Source of the DNA: Aselliscus stoliczkanus
Lineage: Eukaryota > Chordata > Mammalia > Chiroptera > Hipposideridae
Direction of reading: 5' to 3'
Assembly (NCBI GenBank): GCA_033961575.1
Contig: CM066736.1
Span: 8,837,501-8,901,500 of the forward strand
DNA: 64,000 bases
This document shows positions 9,710 to 20,456 of this stretch, piece by piece. The notes beneath the pieces were generated by a model, which saw only the letters and a list, made by a program, of their open reading frames with translations, did no database searches and was not told the DNA's origin. The position numbers and the translations under genes are program-made. How positions within the stretch are numbered: position 1 is the first letter of the stretch; each line of letters starts with the position of its first letter.

Positions 9710-10440
9710 CATTCATTCATTCATTCATTCATTCATTTCATTGACCAATATTTATTGAACACCTACTGTGTACCAGACTCTGTAGTGGGTGCTGGAATAT
9801 GGCAGTGAACACACCAGACAAAATCTCCCATTTTCATGGGAGGAACAAGGAGAGCAAACAAACAATAAATAAATGATTTGTATGTTAGGAAGTAAATGCT
9901 TGGTGGGGGGTGGGTAGAGCAGGATTAGGGGGCAGGGAGTGCCAGGAGAAGGTTGGGGGGCACTTTTATGTAAGGTGGTCCGGGTGGCCTTAGAGAGAGA
10001 ACAGGATTTCACCAAAGACTTGTAAAAAGTGACTTTGCTGTCGGTGAAAAGAATGTCCTGGGAAGACAGAAAAAGCCAGTGCAAAGGCCCTGAGGTGGGC
10101 CCAGGACCAAAGGCAGTCAGTGGCTGGAGTGCAGAGAGGGAGGGAGGGAAGGAGTGGAGGGTAATAGAGGGTCGGGGAGGCCAGAGGGGCTGGTGGCAGA
10201 TCGTGCAGGAACGTGTGGGCCACAGGGATGACGTTGGCTGTTTCTCAGAGTGAGGTGAGAGCAGAGGCATGTGATCTGACTTCCCAGGTTTAGCAGGCTC
10301 CCCCTGGTGGTTGTGGGGAGAATGCACTGTAGGGAGGCCCGGTGAAAGCAGAGGCCAGACAGGAGACCACTGCACCAGTCCAAGCATGAGATGACAGTGG
10401 CTTGGAACAAGGGGGCCACAGTGGAGGGCAGTGGATAAGA
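9710..10440 (-). mobile_element. L2 LINE 3' region, antisense, about 730 bp
   Basis: It starts with an (ATTC)n tail at 9710-9737 and 'aatatttattgaacacctac'. It continues with 'ggcagtgaacacaccagac', 'cagtgcaaaggccctgaggt', 'gcatgtgatctgacttccc' and 'gagatgacagtggcttggaa'. This is one of the longest L2 copies in the window. The 238-codon minus-strand frame here is a non-coding shadow of its GC content. Confidence 0.8.
10299..10310 (-). promoter_or_regulatory. CTCF-core-like motif
   Basis: The minus strand reads CCACCAGGGGGA, which matches the core CCASYAGRKGGC at 11 of 12 positions. It lies within L2. One short motif is weak evidence of binding. Confidence 0.25.
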
Positions 10441-10449
10441 TTGGATCTA

Positions 10450-10690
10450 TTCTGGGTGTTTCACTCACCTTCCATTCATTTACTCACTCATTCATTCATT
10501 CCATTATCCATTTTATCAATAAATATTGAGAACCTTCTCTGTGCCAGGCACTGGGGAATACTAGACACAAAGCAAAACAGACATAGCCCCCTGCCCAAAT
10601 GGAGGAGAAGTTTAGTGTATAGACAGATATCAATCCGATAAGCATAAAATAAACATATCTACCATAAGTAGCAGGAAGTTGAGGAGCAGG
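10450..10690 (-). mobile_element. L2 LINE 3' end, antisense, second copy
   Basis: A new L2 start follows the previous copy directly: 'cattcatttactcactcatt', 'atcaataaatattgagaacc', 'tgtgccaggcactggggaat'. The two copies are arranged head to tail. Confidence 0.75.
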
Positions 10691-10734
10691 GGGCTACGAG
10701 AGACGGTTATGGATGCATGCCCCAACTGGGGACC

Positions 10735-10835
10735 TTCTTGTTTGAGCTCCTCGTCATGCTCATGGAGAAACTGAGGCACACAGAGGGGACATGACTGCTT
10801 CAGGGTCACACAGCAAGTCCCTGGCAGAGCTAGGA
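10735..10835 (-). mobile_element. MIR relic
   Basis: 'tcatggagaaactgaggcac' then 'gggtcacacagcaagtccct'. Confidence 0.55.
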
Positions 10836-10959
10836 AAAGAGTAGGCCCATGCCTCCCCTCCCTGGGCCTTGCATCAGCCCCCATCACCGTGTCCCCCGAG
10901 CCCGGGCCTCTCCGGCTGCAGCCACCCGTGGTTTATGACCCCCAGAAGCCCCTCCGAAG

Positions 10960-11225
10960 TGTCTCGTCAGCGAGGCCCTGGGCCACAAGAGATGGGCTCG
11001 TCCCTGCTCGGGCCCAGGCAGCAGATCGATTGCGCGTGTGCCGCCCTGATACTCCATCTCATTAGGCCTTCGTTTTCATCTCCCGGCTTCCTGGCAGCCT
11101 TCAAATTATCCCATAAAATTTATTTACTATTTCATGAATACATAAGCAGCAGGCAGGCACAAGCTTTTTATATATTTACACTGTATATATTTCACGGGAG
11201 ACTTATAGCTGTCTCTAAGGCAGAG
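10960..11225. promoter_or_regulatory. Candidate conserved non-coding element
   Basis: A non-repetitive block changes from a CpG-bearing part ('gcagatcgattgcgcgtgtg') to an AT-rich part ('caaattatcccataaaattt', 'tttatatatttacactgtat'). It resembles no repeat family. Enhancer function is inference. Confidence 0.4.
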
Positions 11226-11567
11226 AGGGGGAGAGGGAGAGAGAGTGAGCAGACGGAGCTGGCAGCTGGTGGCAGAGGGAGGCGGAGGGAGGCGCACGGA
11301 GGCCGAGCGGGGATGAGGGTCCCCCGGTGCCCACAGCCGTGCTGGGCCAGGCTGGGCTGACCTGAGGCTGCCCAAGGGAGGGAGGGAATGCTCCTTGCTG
11401 GGACACTCATCCTGGGGCAGTGGAGGCAGGGCAGGGGTCCTGGGTCTGAGAGCTGAGGCCGAGATAGAGGCTTAGCTCAGTGATTCTGGAATGTGAGGCC
11501 CCAGCCTTCGAACAGTCTGTTAAGTGGGCTCTGATGGGCCACAGGGAAATTCTGACCCTGGTCAACG
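11226..11567. other. G-rich unique sequence before the minisatellite
   Basis: Purine-rich tracts such as 'gagagggggagagggagaga' give rise to small frames on both strands. I recognise no gene. Confidence 0.4.
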
Positions 11568-12527
11568 GCTGGATTTTTATCCTGGGCTTAGAATAAGCCC
11601 TAATTGTTGCTCCAGACTGAGTCCTGACCCTGGCTGTAGACGGAGCCTTGATCCCAATTAAAGACCAAGTCCTGATGACAGACGCAGACTGAGCCCTGAT
11701 CCCAGTCACAGCCAGAGCCCTGAGCCTTGTCATAGACTAAGCCCTGATCCCAGTTACAGCCTGATCTCTGACCCTGGTCATAGATTGAGCCCTGATCCCA
11801 GTCACAGACTGAGCTCTGACCCTTGTCATAGACTGAGCCCTGATCCCAGTCACAGCCAGAGCCCTGACCCTTGTCATAGACTGAGCCCTGATCCCAGTCA
11901 CAGCCTGAGCTCTGACCCTTGTCATAGACTGAGCCCTGATCCTAGTCACAGCCTGAGCTCTGACCCTTGTCATAGACTGAGCCCTGATCCCAGTCACAGC
12001 CAGAGCCCTGACCCTTGTCATAGACTGAGCCCTGATCCCAGTCACAGCCTGAGCTCTGACCCTGGTCATAGACTGAGCCCTGATCCCAGTCACAGCCTGA
12101 GCTCTGACCCTTGTCATAGACTGAGCCCTGATCCTAGTCACAGCCTGAGCTCTGACCCTTGTCATAGACTGAGCCCTGATCCCAGTCACAGCCAGAGCCC
12201 TGACCCTTGTCATAGACTGAGCCCTGATCCCAGTCACAGCCTGAGCTCTGACCCTGGTCATAGACTGAGCCCTGATCCCAGTCACAGCCTGAGCCCTGAG
12301 CCTTGTCATAGACTGAGCCTTGATCCCAGTCACAGCCAGAGCCCTGAACCTTGTCATAGACTGAGCCCTGATCCCAGTCACAGCCTGAGCTCTGACCCTG
12401 GTCACACACTGAACCTTGATCTTGGTCAAAGATTGACTACTGACCCTAATCCCAGACTATGCCCCAACTCTGGTCAGAGATTGAGTTCTGATACCAGTCA
12501 CAGACTGAGCTCTGACCTTAATCCCAC
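11568..12527. repeat. 24-bp-unit minisatellite with higher-order structure
   Basis: About 40 units of 24 bp stay in register across 960 bp. Type A (actgagccctgatcccagtc + acag) alternates with type B (cctgagctctgacccttgtc + atag), giving a 48-bp dimer. Named B variants (B1 beginning 'ccagag', B2, and B3 with 'ggtcatag') recur in order and define larger blocks at 11856-11999, 12000-12191 and 12192-12335. Inner units are nearly identical and edge units have decayed, as expected from unequal exchange. Because 24 is a multiple of 3, long frames exist on both strands (plus 11785-12651, minus 11737-12429). They encode octapeptide repeats such as SPDPSHSL/SSDPCHRL and are not taken as genes. Confidence 0.97.
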
Positions 12528-12624
12528 ACTAAACCTCAACTCATTGGTTCCATTCACTATCATTCATATATTTGTCCATTTAGCCATTCTGTCTTCATTG
12601 TTATTATTGTCACATCATCATTAT

Positions 12625-12735
12625 CCTCACTGTTTATTGAGTACTCACTAGGTACCAGGCCCAAGGCCTTTACTCATTTTAGTTTTCATATTAACTCTCT
12701 GAGGTCAATTCTCACTTTTATCTATCTAGGACTTC
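12625..12735 (-). mobile_element. MIR relic
   Basis: 'tgtttattgagtactcacta' and 'ggtaccaggcccaaggcctt' match the 5' part of antisense MIR. Confidence 0.5.
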
Positions 12736-12770
12736 ATTGATTAACTAACCATCTAATGATCTCAGTTATC

Positions 12771-12862
12771 CCTCCCTCCCCTTCCCTCCCTCCCTCCCCC
12801 TCCCTCCCTCCCTCCCTCCCTCTTTCCCTCCCTCCTTCTCTCCCTTCCTTCCTTCCTCCCAC
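12771..12862. repeat. (CCCT)n / (CCTT)n pyrimidine microsatellite
   Basis: A strand-asymmetric run of cccts, with ccttccttcc at its right end. Confidence 0.9.
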
Positions 12863-12879
12863 CTTCCTAAGAAGCCATC

Positions 12880-13110
12880 CATTGCAGTGGTTAGGAGCAT
12901 GGTCCCTGGACCCAGACTGGCTGGATTCAAATCCTAGCTTCATCTCTTAACAACTGAAGGACACTGACAACGTAATTAATCTCTGACCTGGTTTCTGCAT
13001 CTGTAAAATGGAAATAAGAGTCCTTCCCTTCAAGAATTGGTGCGAAGATGAGCTGAGTTAATAGATGCAGCTAGATGTTTACAATAGTGCTTGGAAAGAG
13101 TGAGCAGTTA
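12880..13110 (+). mobile_element. MIR, near full length
   Basis: 'agtggttaggagcatggtcc', 'ctggattcaaatcctagctt' and 'tgcatctgtaaaatggaaat' run in order, with 'acaatagtgcttgg' at the end. Confidence 0.85.
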
Positions 13111-13239
13111 GTGAACACCGGCTGTGATTATCCACAGGGCCACTGCTTTAACCACATGTACCAGCCCCTTCTCTGTGCCAGACACCAGGCTTTCAGTGAT
13201 GAATAAGACACCAGAAAGAAAATGGTTAACGATGAAACT

Positions 13240-13450
13240 TGGGATGGTCACTGTGTGCAAGGCACTTCACATGCACATCATTTTGGTCCTCTAAAAAGCC
13301 CCATGAGATGGGCACCAATGTTATCACCATTTTACAAATGAGTGAACTGAGACCCAGGGAGGCTAAGTGACTTGCCTGAGGACACACAACTCACAGGTGG
13401 TGACATCTAGATTGGAATCTAAGCAGTTGGGCTGTTGAGCCTGTGTGCCT
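13240..13450 (-). mobile_element. MIR, near full length
   Basis: 'tgtgcaaggcacttcacatg', 'accattttacaaatgagtga' and 'ctaagtgacttgcctgagg' occur in antisense order. Confidence 0.8.
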
Positions 13451-13849
13451 AACCATTGAGCAACACTGCCACTTTGCCATCACAGGCATGCAAGGGGAGT
13501 AGTGCTGTCCAAGGGGGTGTGCAAAGGACCCGAGCTCCGCTGAGCTGGCCCACCTGACAGAATCTTCTGGAGTCACCTATAAACAACCAATTCCTGGGGA
13601 TCTCGCCTGACCTCCGTCCAACCCCAGAAATAGCTGCTTTCCCTGTGGGTCCCTGACTCTCGCCCACTCTCCCAGGGAAGCCGGGAATACCGATGTAAGA
13701 AGCCCTATCTTGGCCTCCTCTGTGCAAAGAGGTGCTCTCTAATTACGCTTTCAGGGCTGAAAGCCAAGGCACCATTAGGCCAGCTCTGTGACACACGCAC
13801 AGCCTGGGTTCCGGGGCCAGCGCCCATCTCAGGGCAGACCATGTAGCAT
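13451..13849. other. Unassigned sequence
   Basis: Nothing recognised. Frames are short and overlapping. Confidence 0.45.
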
Positions 13850-14015
13850 TTTATTATTAATGGTAATAATAATTATAATTGCTTATTGATCTCCCCCAAT
13901 GCACCCGGCACTCTACCAAGCACTGCGTTCGGGTCACTGCCCAGCAGGCCCACAAATCTATGCCCAGTGCAATGCCTCGCACTGTGCTGGTGCTCAGTAG
14001 ACATCCAATAATGTG
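13850..14015. mobile_element. Decayed MIR/L2-like fragment with (AAT)-rich start
   Basis: 'ttattattaatggtaataat' is followed by 'cggcactctaccaagcactg' (antisense type), then 'gtgctggtgctcagtagaca' (sense type). Two opposed relics may abut here. Confidence 0.35.
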
Positions 14016-14267
14016 ACTGAGGCCACGCGTACGGTCCCTGCCTCCCGCGCGCGTCCCGGTGCGCACGCTGCTCTGGTTCACAGCTAACCGGGGAGCTTCC
14101 GCAGCGGCCACACCGAATCAGCCTTCTGACCGACGGCCATTTATTACTTGCTTTATTTATTTATTTTTTTTAGCATTTGCCATGGATCAAGAAAATGCTC
14201 CCCTGGCAAATAAAAAAAAAAAAAAAAAAGGAAAACACTCCGTGGGTCCTCCGGGATTATCTATGAC

Positions 14268-14465
14268 CGCAGTTCTCAACCTTTTAACTGGCACACAAAT
14301 GCCCGGGGGTGGGGGGAAGCTTGTTAAAATGCAGATTCCCAGGCCCCAGAAATGGTGATTCAGTGGGTATAGTTTTGGAGAGGGTCAGGAATCTCCATAT
14401 GGAAAAATACCTGCAGGTGAATCTGGGACAAGGGGTCCTTCCTGGAAAGACTTTGAGAATCAGCA
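14268..14465 (+). mobile_element. MER5A-like hAT-Charlie element
   Basis: The left end is 'gcagttctcaacctttta'. The core is 'ttgttaaaatgcagattccc', then 'ggtgattcagtgggta'. The right end 'gactttgagaatc' is the inverted counterpart of the left. Confidence 0.8.
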
Positions 14466-14779
14466 GGAAAGATTCAGGTAGAAGGATACGCAGGACTCAG
14501 GGACCAGACTGAGTTTCTGCAACTTGCAGTTTCTGGGCCACGAGCCCTTTTCTGTCCTTCAAGGCATCTGGCCTCTCACTGCCAAGTCTCCACCCTCTCT
14601 GTACTCCGGCCTCAGTGCCACTACATCACCCCAAAGGGAGGTTTTTCAGGTGACTTGGTCCAAGCAGGGGCTGGAGCTAACAGGTTTTCATTTTATAATG
14701 TATCTTTTTATTTGTAAAGCACTCTCCAGTTGATAAAGTACTTGCCCACACTTTGAAGCACTTCTCAGTTTGTCAAGGA
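14466..14779. other. Unassigned sequence
   Basis: No family recognised. A near-repeat 'agcactctccagttgataaa' and 'agcacttctcagtttgtcaa' at about 14718 and 14758 suggests a small internal duplication. Confidence 0.4.
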
Positions 14780-14905
14780 CTTTACAGGGCACTCTTCCCG
14801 TCATCGCCTTCCATCCTCACTGGCCCCTCTTTAAGGGGACTTCTCGTCACCATTTGGCAGTTGGGGAAACTGAGTCTGAAGTAAGCAGCCCAAGGGCCCT
14901 GACTT
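14780..14905 (-). mobile_element. MIR relic
   Basis: 'ggcagttggggaaactgagt' is the antisense core, heavily decayed. Confidence 0.5.
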
Positions 14906-15149
14906 TGCTGAGTCCAGGGCACATGTATGCGTCACCCGACTTCTGAGCTCTTTGCCCTCAGGGGACCATGGAGGACAAGGCCTTTCCCAAAGGGGCTTTG
15001 AACCTCAGATGATTAACTCTGCTGCCCACTGATGGATAAAAGTGCCCCAGCCCCAGGTGGGCTCACTGCCCATTTCGCCATGCCTCCCTCTCTCCTAGCC
15101 TTCTCCAGTCCCTCCGCTCCCCCTTTTCCAAAAAATTCCGGTTAGAGTG

Positions 15150-15300
15150 GCAACCCCAGCTCTTCATATCTAATCCTCACAGCGCTGCCACCTGGGCATC
15201 TTTGTACCTGTTTCACAGAAGAGGAAACAGAGGGCCCAGGGGCTCAGGTCGCTTGCCTGAACCCACATCTACTCAGTGGGTTCTGAGAAATCTGAATTCA
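15150..15300 (-). mobile_element. MIR
   Basis: 'tttcacagaagaggaaacag' and 'aggtcgcttgcctgaaccc'. Confidence 0.6.
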
Positions 15301-15810
15301 TTTCTTTCTAATTCCTGCGTTTATGCTCCTCGCTGCTCGGTCGCAGTCTCTGCCCTGTCTTGAAAGGCCTGGGTCCCAGCCACAGTCCTCAGAACCACCC
15401 CCAGGGGAGCAGGGACACTGGGCAGAGGGTAAAGGGCTGCCTCTCATCATTGAGACTGCCACCTGGTGGAGCCCACGTCACTGGGAGTTTAGGGATGTGA
15501 TTGCTGAAGACTAGAGCTATTAATTGCAGACGAAAACTGGAGAGAGGAGGGAGGGAGGCAGAAGTGTCTGGGCTAAGGGGGCCTCTGCAAGGTTCCCTGA
15601 GGGGAAGGCACTGAGAACAGGCCCCTCCCAGCCAGCAGGGCTTATGCTCAGGAAATAACCAAAGAATGACGTAAGGAGATCAGTTGGGATTCATGAGATG
15701 TGGCAAGGCCACCAGCAGCTCAGAGCCTCTGGGGTCAGTCACCAAATCATTTCTCGTGGCCCAAGGCGATGCCCTCGGAGGAAGTAACCCACCCATCTAT
15801 CCATCTAACA
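15301..15810. other. Unassigned sequence
   Basis: Nothing supported. A short segment 'gactgccacctggtggagcc' near 15457 resembles a CTCF half-core, but it is isolated. Confidence 0.4.
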
Positions 15811-16150
15811 AATGCATTCATTCATTCATTCATTCATTCATTCATCCACTGACTTAACAAATCCCCGCTGAGCACCTACCATGTGCCAGACCCTTTCTGT
15901 AGGCAATGGAAATCCAGTGATAAACTATGTAGTTGAGATCTCGGCCCTTAGGGAACTGATATTCCAGTGGGGGAAAAGACAGATCATAAACCAAGTCAAC
16001 ACATCAGCAAAACCATCTCAGCCAATGGCAAGTGCCACAGTTAGAGTGAAGACAAGACGAGGCGCTAGAAAGGGATGGAGGCCTGAGGGCATGTGGTCAG
16101 AGATGGTCCCTTGGAGGGGTGACACGTACATGAGACAGAGATGGCAAGCG
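15811..16150 (-). mobile_element. L2 LINE 3' end, antisense
   Basis: It begins with an (ATTC)n run at 15815-15844, then 'ctgagcacctaccatgtgcc', 'gatctcggcccttagggaac' and 'acagatcataaaccaagtc'. Confidence 0.75.
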
Positions 16151-16469
16151 GAAAGCCCTTCCATGCAGAGAGGAGCCCGCTATTCGCTCATGACAATATG
16201 GTGCACCAACATTAACCCCTGCAGAGCTGACAGGGTCAGTCTCTCAAAGTGACAGGAAAAACACACCTGGTCTTGGGTAATCTGGAGCTGACATCAAAAA
16301 CCATGTATTGACTATCTCGGATGACAAGTGACAGTCTCCATCTGAGGGGTGGAGGAGTGGGCCGTGCGGTGGGACGATTATGGAGGCCGGGATCCCCATC
16401 TCTTCCTCTGCTGCTGCCACTTCTGATCCCCTCATTTCAAGCTGCCGACAGGATGGCCCTTAGCAACCT

Positions 16470-16570
16470 GAGCCGTAACTCTGGCTCTGTCATCTACCAG
16501 CTGTGTGACCTTGGACAAGTAACTTTGCTTCTCTGAGACTCCATTTCCCCATCTGAAATAGGAACCTCCC
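16470..16570 (+). mobile_element. MIR core
   Basis: 'accagctgtgtgaccttgga' then 'ctccatttccccatctgaaa'. Confidence 0.75.
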
Positions 16571-16619
16571 TATGTCCTTGATTCTAAAACATGTCTTTCC
16601 CCCTATATTTTAATGATCC

Positions 16620-16795
16620 TGAAATCAAGATAGGTTTTGTAATGCACACACATGCCCTGGGGATCTTGTTAACCTCCCGATTCTGAGTCAGTAGGTCTGG
16701 GGTGGGGCAGAGATGTTGCATTCCTGCCAAGGTCTCAGGTGACCCGTGGATGCTGCGAATCTGTGGACCACCTTTGGAGCAACCAGGAAGTGGTG
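16620..16795 (+). mobile_element. MER5A-like element
   Basis: 'gattctgagtcagtaggtct' and 'ggggtggggcagagatgttg' are diagnostic of the MER5A centre. 'ctgtggaccacctttggag' marks the end. Confidence 0.75.
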
Positions 16796-17639
16796 GATGT
16801 CTACGTTTAACGTGGCTGCTATTAAATCGGGGGGGCAAAGCTCCAGCTGATGGAATTTTCGATTTCAGGAAATGCATTAACCCTGTGTTTCGCTTTATTC
16901 CACTAGTCACCCCATAAAAACGTTTATAAAGGACCCAGCACACAGCCTGGCACGTTGAAAACATTTAATAGATGTTCGCTCGCTCCTTTGAAAACCTCAA
17001 GTGCTGGTGCGGGATGTGAACGCGGATGCTGGACTTGGAAGGTCCATCTATAATTGGATGAGATCCCCATGAGGCCCCAATATGGGAGGGGGCCGGATGC
17101 TGGCAGGTTCTGGGGAGAGAAAAACGTTAATTCCTCTCACCGACCCCCCAGCCCCCAGCTCACGGATGTGTTTGATCACGCCTGCATCAAACGACACGTT
17201 TTGCAGCAAGACAAAATGGGAGCACGGGGATTAGAACCTGTTTGAATTGGTCCCACTCCCCCTCCCCACCCCCCAGCCACCCGTGACCTCCTTGAGACAG
17301 ACACTGCGCAGAAGATTCAGTGCCTGTTTCAAAGCACAGCCGCTGACAAGCACCTGGGCCGTCCTGCCTGCCTTAGACGCTCGGGAGAGAAGGGGCAGGA
17401 GGAGCAGGCAGGGAAGCTGGGGTTTACTTAGGTTCTGGGAACCAGGGCTGAGAACTGGAGAGAGAGAGGGTGTGAGCTAGGGAGGGAGCGGAAGGGCAGG
17501 GGGCTATTTCTAATCCTCCGCCACTCCCGTAAGGACGATGCTACCTTGCAAAGAGCATATTCAAGTTTGCACCTTCTAGTCCATTCTCTTGCCGGGTATG
17601 GGCAACAGCGTTAGGAGGCAGCAATCAAGGACCTTATTA
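16796..17639. other. Mostly unique sequence
   Basis: A decayed MIR/L2 tail ('acagcctggcacgttgaaaa') lies at about 16943. The block 17090-17240 is repeat-free and CpG-bearing ('gaaaaacgttaattcctctc', 'tgatcacgcctgcatcaaac') and could be a weak conserved element. Confidence 0.35.
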
Positions 17640-17730
17640 CCTTTTATTTCTCTGCTGAGGAAACAGCGACTTGCAGACTTGGAAGAAATGACCCACCAGC
17701 GAGTGGTGAACTGGATTCAGTGAACACAGG
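17640..17730 (-). mobile_element. MIR relic
   Basis: 'tctctgctgaggaaacagcg' and 'cgagtggtgaactggattca'. Confidence 0.45.
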
Positions 17731-17734
17731 AGGT

Positions 17735-17830
17735 CCGGGGTGTGGAGCCTGAGATTCTGCATTTCTAACAGCTCCCAGGTGATGCAAATGGGGCTGGTCC
17801 ATGGACCACGCTTGGAGGAGCAAAGGTGTA
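17735..17830 (+). mobile_element. MER5A-like right half
   Basis: 'gagattctgcatttctaaca' then 'gctcccaggtgatgcaaatg' and 'ggaccacgcttggaggag'. The left half is missing. Confidence 0.75.
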
Positions 17831-18655
17831 TGGATTTATACCTTTAAGAGATGCAACCCAGGAACTGATCTGCCGCCACCCCAGAACTGCATCGGGTGGT
17901 TATTCTGCCCGAATGTACTGGGTATGACTCATCTTTCAGGCGTTGTGTGGAGATAACAGTAGACAGAGGACACGGCGGGCCTGTACCCTGGCCTGGCTGG
18001 TAGAATTTAGACCAAAAGCAAGTAAATGAAACTCTTACAAATTGTAAAAGGAGTGGCTGTGCTCACAGCACACAGACGTACACTGTATTGTGTGTGGGGG
18101 AATGTACTGTGCAGAGCAGCCACTGCAAACAGACCCTAATTGGTGTATCAGGAGCCAGGTGGGTGGCCGTCAGGCTCAGGTGCCAGATCCCCACTCCTCC
18201 GGGGTATCTCTGAGCGCCTGATGCCTTGATACACCTATAAAAGCAGTGAGAAAAATCAACCCAAACCAGAGCAGGGATATGGGCGCCCCGGCCCTCTGTT
18301 TACTGAGAGCTTCAGGTTTTCCAGGTGGAAGGGACATCCCTGACTCTGGGGCTTCCCCAGCTCACAGGCATCAGAATCCCCCGGGCCTGTGGAGGCCACG
18401 AATAGCAAATAAAAACACAGATGGCCAGTGAAACTAGGATTCCAGATAGACAACCAAGAGTGAGGTGTGGTATAAGTGATGCCCCACGCAAAACGTGTGA
18501 ACGAGACCAAGATCGCCCGAGCAACTAACCCGCCAGTTCCGAGGGCGCTGCGAGGATGAAGCCACGTCATGTACGCAAGAATAGCTGAAGGGCTTAGAAC
18601 AGTGTCCTGAATATAATATGCACCCAGCAAATGCCAGTTGTAGTACATACCTATG
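17831..18655. other. Unassigned sequence with a MIR/L2 tail
   Basis: Only 'aatatgcacccagcaaatg' near 18615 resembles a sense MIR/L2 3' end. The rest is unique. Confidence 0.4.
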
Positions 18656-18659
18656 CGGG

Positions 18660-18666
18660 AGGAGGG

Positions 18667-18711
<45 letters not shown>

Positions 18712-18860
18712 GGGGGAGGGGAAGAGGAGGAGGAAGGAAGGAAAAGGAAGAGAGAAACAGAGTCGAGTTGAAACATAGACTAGAGGAAGAGAGAAACAGG
18801 CAGAAAGACAAGGAGATAAAAACAGAGACCAGAAGAGACGGAGGAACTGAGAGGCTGCAT
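18660..18860. repeat. (GA)n tract with purine-rich extension
   Basis: A pure GA run lies at about 18678-18710, and an almost all-purine extension runs to 18860. The frames on both strands (up to 226 codons) are products of this tract. Confidence 0.95.
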
Positions 18861-19535
18861 GGACCCAGGGTCTCTGGCTCTGCCCACGTCGCTGCCCAGG
18901 TTGTTCCCACAACCCCCTCCGAACTACCTGCCCCAACTCATCTCTACATCATACATTTTGCCCATCTCGACCAGGCTGCTGGCCCCCTACCCACAGGCCT
19001 GGGCCCCCTGGGGTGGGGCTGGCTGTCTTTGCGGTCATCTGTCTTGGACCCCATCTAGATCCTGTCGGCCATAAGTACCACCGACTGCGCTGAGCTGTCT
19101 CCTGCCCCACCTGCCTCTGCCCTGGCTCCCTGCCACCCCATCAGAACTGTATCTGTCCGGCTGTCACTTTCTATCTGTCCGCTACCCCTCGGGCTTTGGT
19201 CACAAGAGGAGGCTTTCACAGTAGGATCCTATCCCTAGGTGATAGCCATCCTCCTGCCACCTGCCAAGGGGGCGGCTAGGGGCAGGGGGCTGTGCTAGAG
19301 CAGCCCCGAGGGCCCCCCCATGGTCCTCACCCGGGGACAGCAGTGGCAGGAGCGCTGATGGACAAACAGGCCTGTGATGCTCGCACTGTCGGCCCCCCTC
19401 AGCTCAACACTTCTTGGAGTGGATCCATTTATACTGGGTGGTATATAGGTCCATCAAGGCGGCACTGGAGTGGGTCCTGCCGCCATCTCCTCCTCGCTGG
19501 CCCCTAGGAGGGACGAAGGGAGGCCACCATCTACC
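18861..19535. other. Unassigned sequence
   Basis: GC-rich, Cys/Pro-type codon content in all frames. Nothing recognised. Confidence 0.4.
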
Positions 19536-19539
19536 ACTT

Positions 19540-19760
19540 TATTCACTGCTTCCTCTGCGCCTGGCACTGCGCTTGCTGGGAGCTTTCCCGGTTCTCATCT
19601 CAGCCTCACTTGCACCTCCCCCAGAAGTCAGTGCGGTGGTTGTCCTTGACTTAGAGATGAGGGCACAGAGGCACAAAAAAGGCTGAGTAACTTGTCCAAC
19701 GTCCCACAGTTACGGAGCAGCAGGACCAGCGTCCCCAAGGCAGGCCGGCTCCAGAGCCCA
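19540..19760 (-). mobile_element. MIR
   Basis: 'cgcctggcactgcgcttgct', 'gagatgagggcacagaggca' and 'gagtaacttgtccaacgtcc' in antisense order. Confidence 0.7.
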
Positions 19761-20455
19761 GGGTCCTCACCCCTGCACTCAGTGTCCTGACAGCTGTCAC
19801 GTCATTGTCGGTTTGCTGGTCTGGCCTTCGAGGAGGCAGAGGTTTTGCGCCTCACACGGCTCCTGGCACAGAGAGGGCGTTGTGGAAATATCTGGCGAGT
19901 GGATGAAGCCATGGCATTCCAGCCTGGTCTCGAAGAGCTATTGCTATGACACGTCAGTGTCAGAGGCATAGAGCCAGGCTCGTGACACTGCCATTGAGTT
20001 ATGACTCAGCGTCTGGGCTCCCGCTTCTCCCTGGAGGGTGATGGGAGATGTGCCCATCTCCTGAAGGCTTCTTTAGGCTTGGTGGAAGCCATGGACACCC
20101 GTGTTCATTATATAGTTTAATGTCCCTTCTGCGAAGGGTCTCAGGACAGGGCCCTGCCCTGGGGTAGAGCTGGCATTCAAGGAATCGCCTCTGCAAGGCT
20201 GTTCTACAAGCCCAGAGAAACCATTGTGAGAGAAGATTCAAGACAGCAGATCCTGTGTAATGAACAGTGGGTAGCCCGATGGAAGAAAACACATTTAAGA
20301 AGGTGGGGAGGGGAAGCAGTGTAGACGTGGACTGGAAGCGCCATGTCGAGTCCGGGTAAGAACTACTTGGGCCATGAGGCCCCTCGGCCCTCAGCCCCCA
20401 TCCTGCACCCCTGTCCACAATCCCCTCCCCCAGAGAGAGGGAGGGTCAAGGGTCT
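19761..20455. other. Unassigned sequence
   Basis: No family or frame supported. Confidence 0.45.
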
Positions 20456-20456
20456 A

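Noticed and set aside
9752..10468. 238-codon minus-strand gene
   Set aside because: It lies entirely within an antisense L2 3' region, mostly outside the L2 coding part, and has no domain.
11568..12527. CRISPR-like array
   Set aside because: Units are contiguous 24-mers with no unique spacers, in a mammalian genome.
11785..12651. 288-codon repeat protein gene
   Set aside because: Frames are open on both strands because the unit is 24 bp. There is no promoter, exon or homology evidence.
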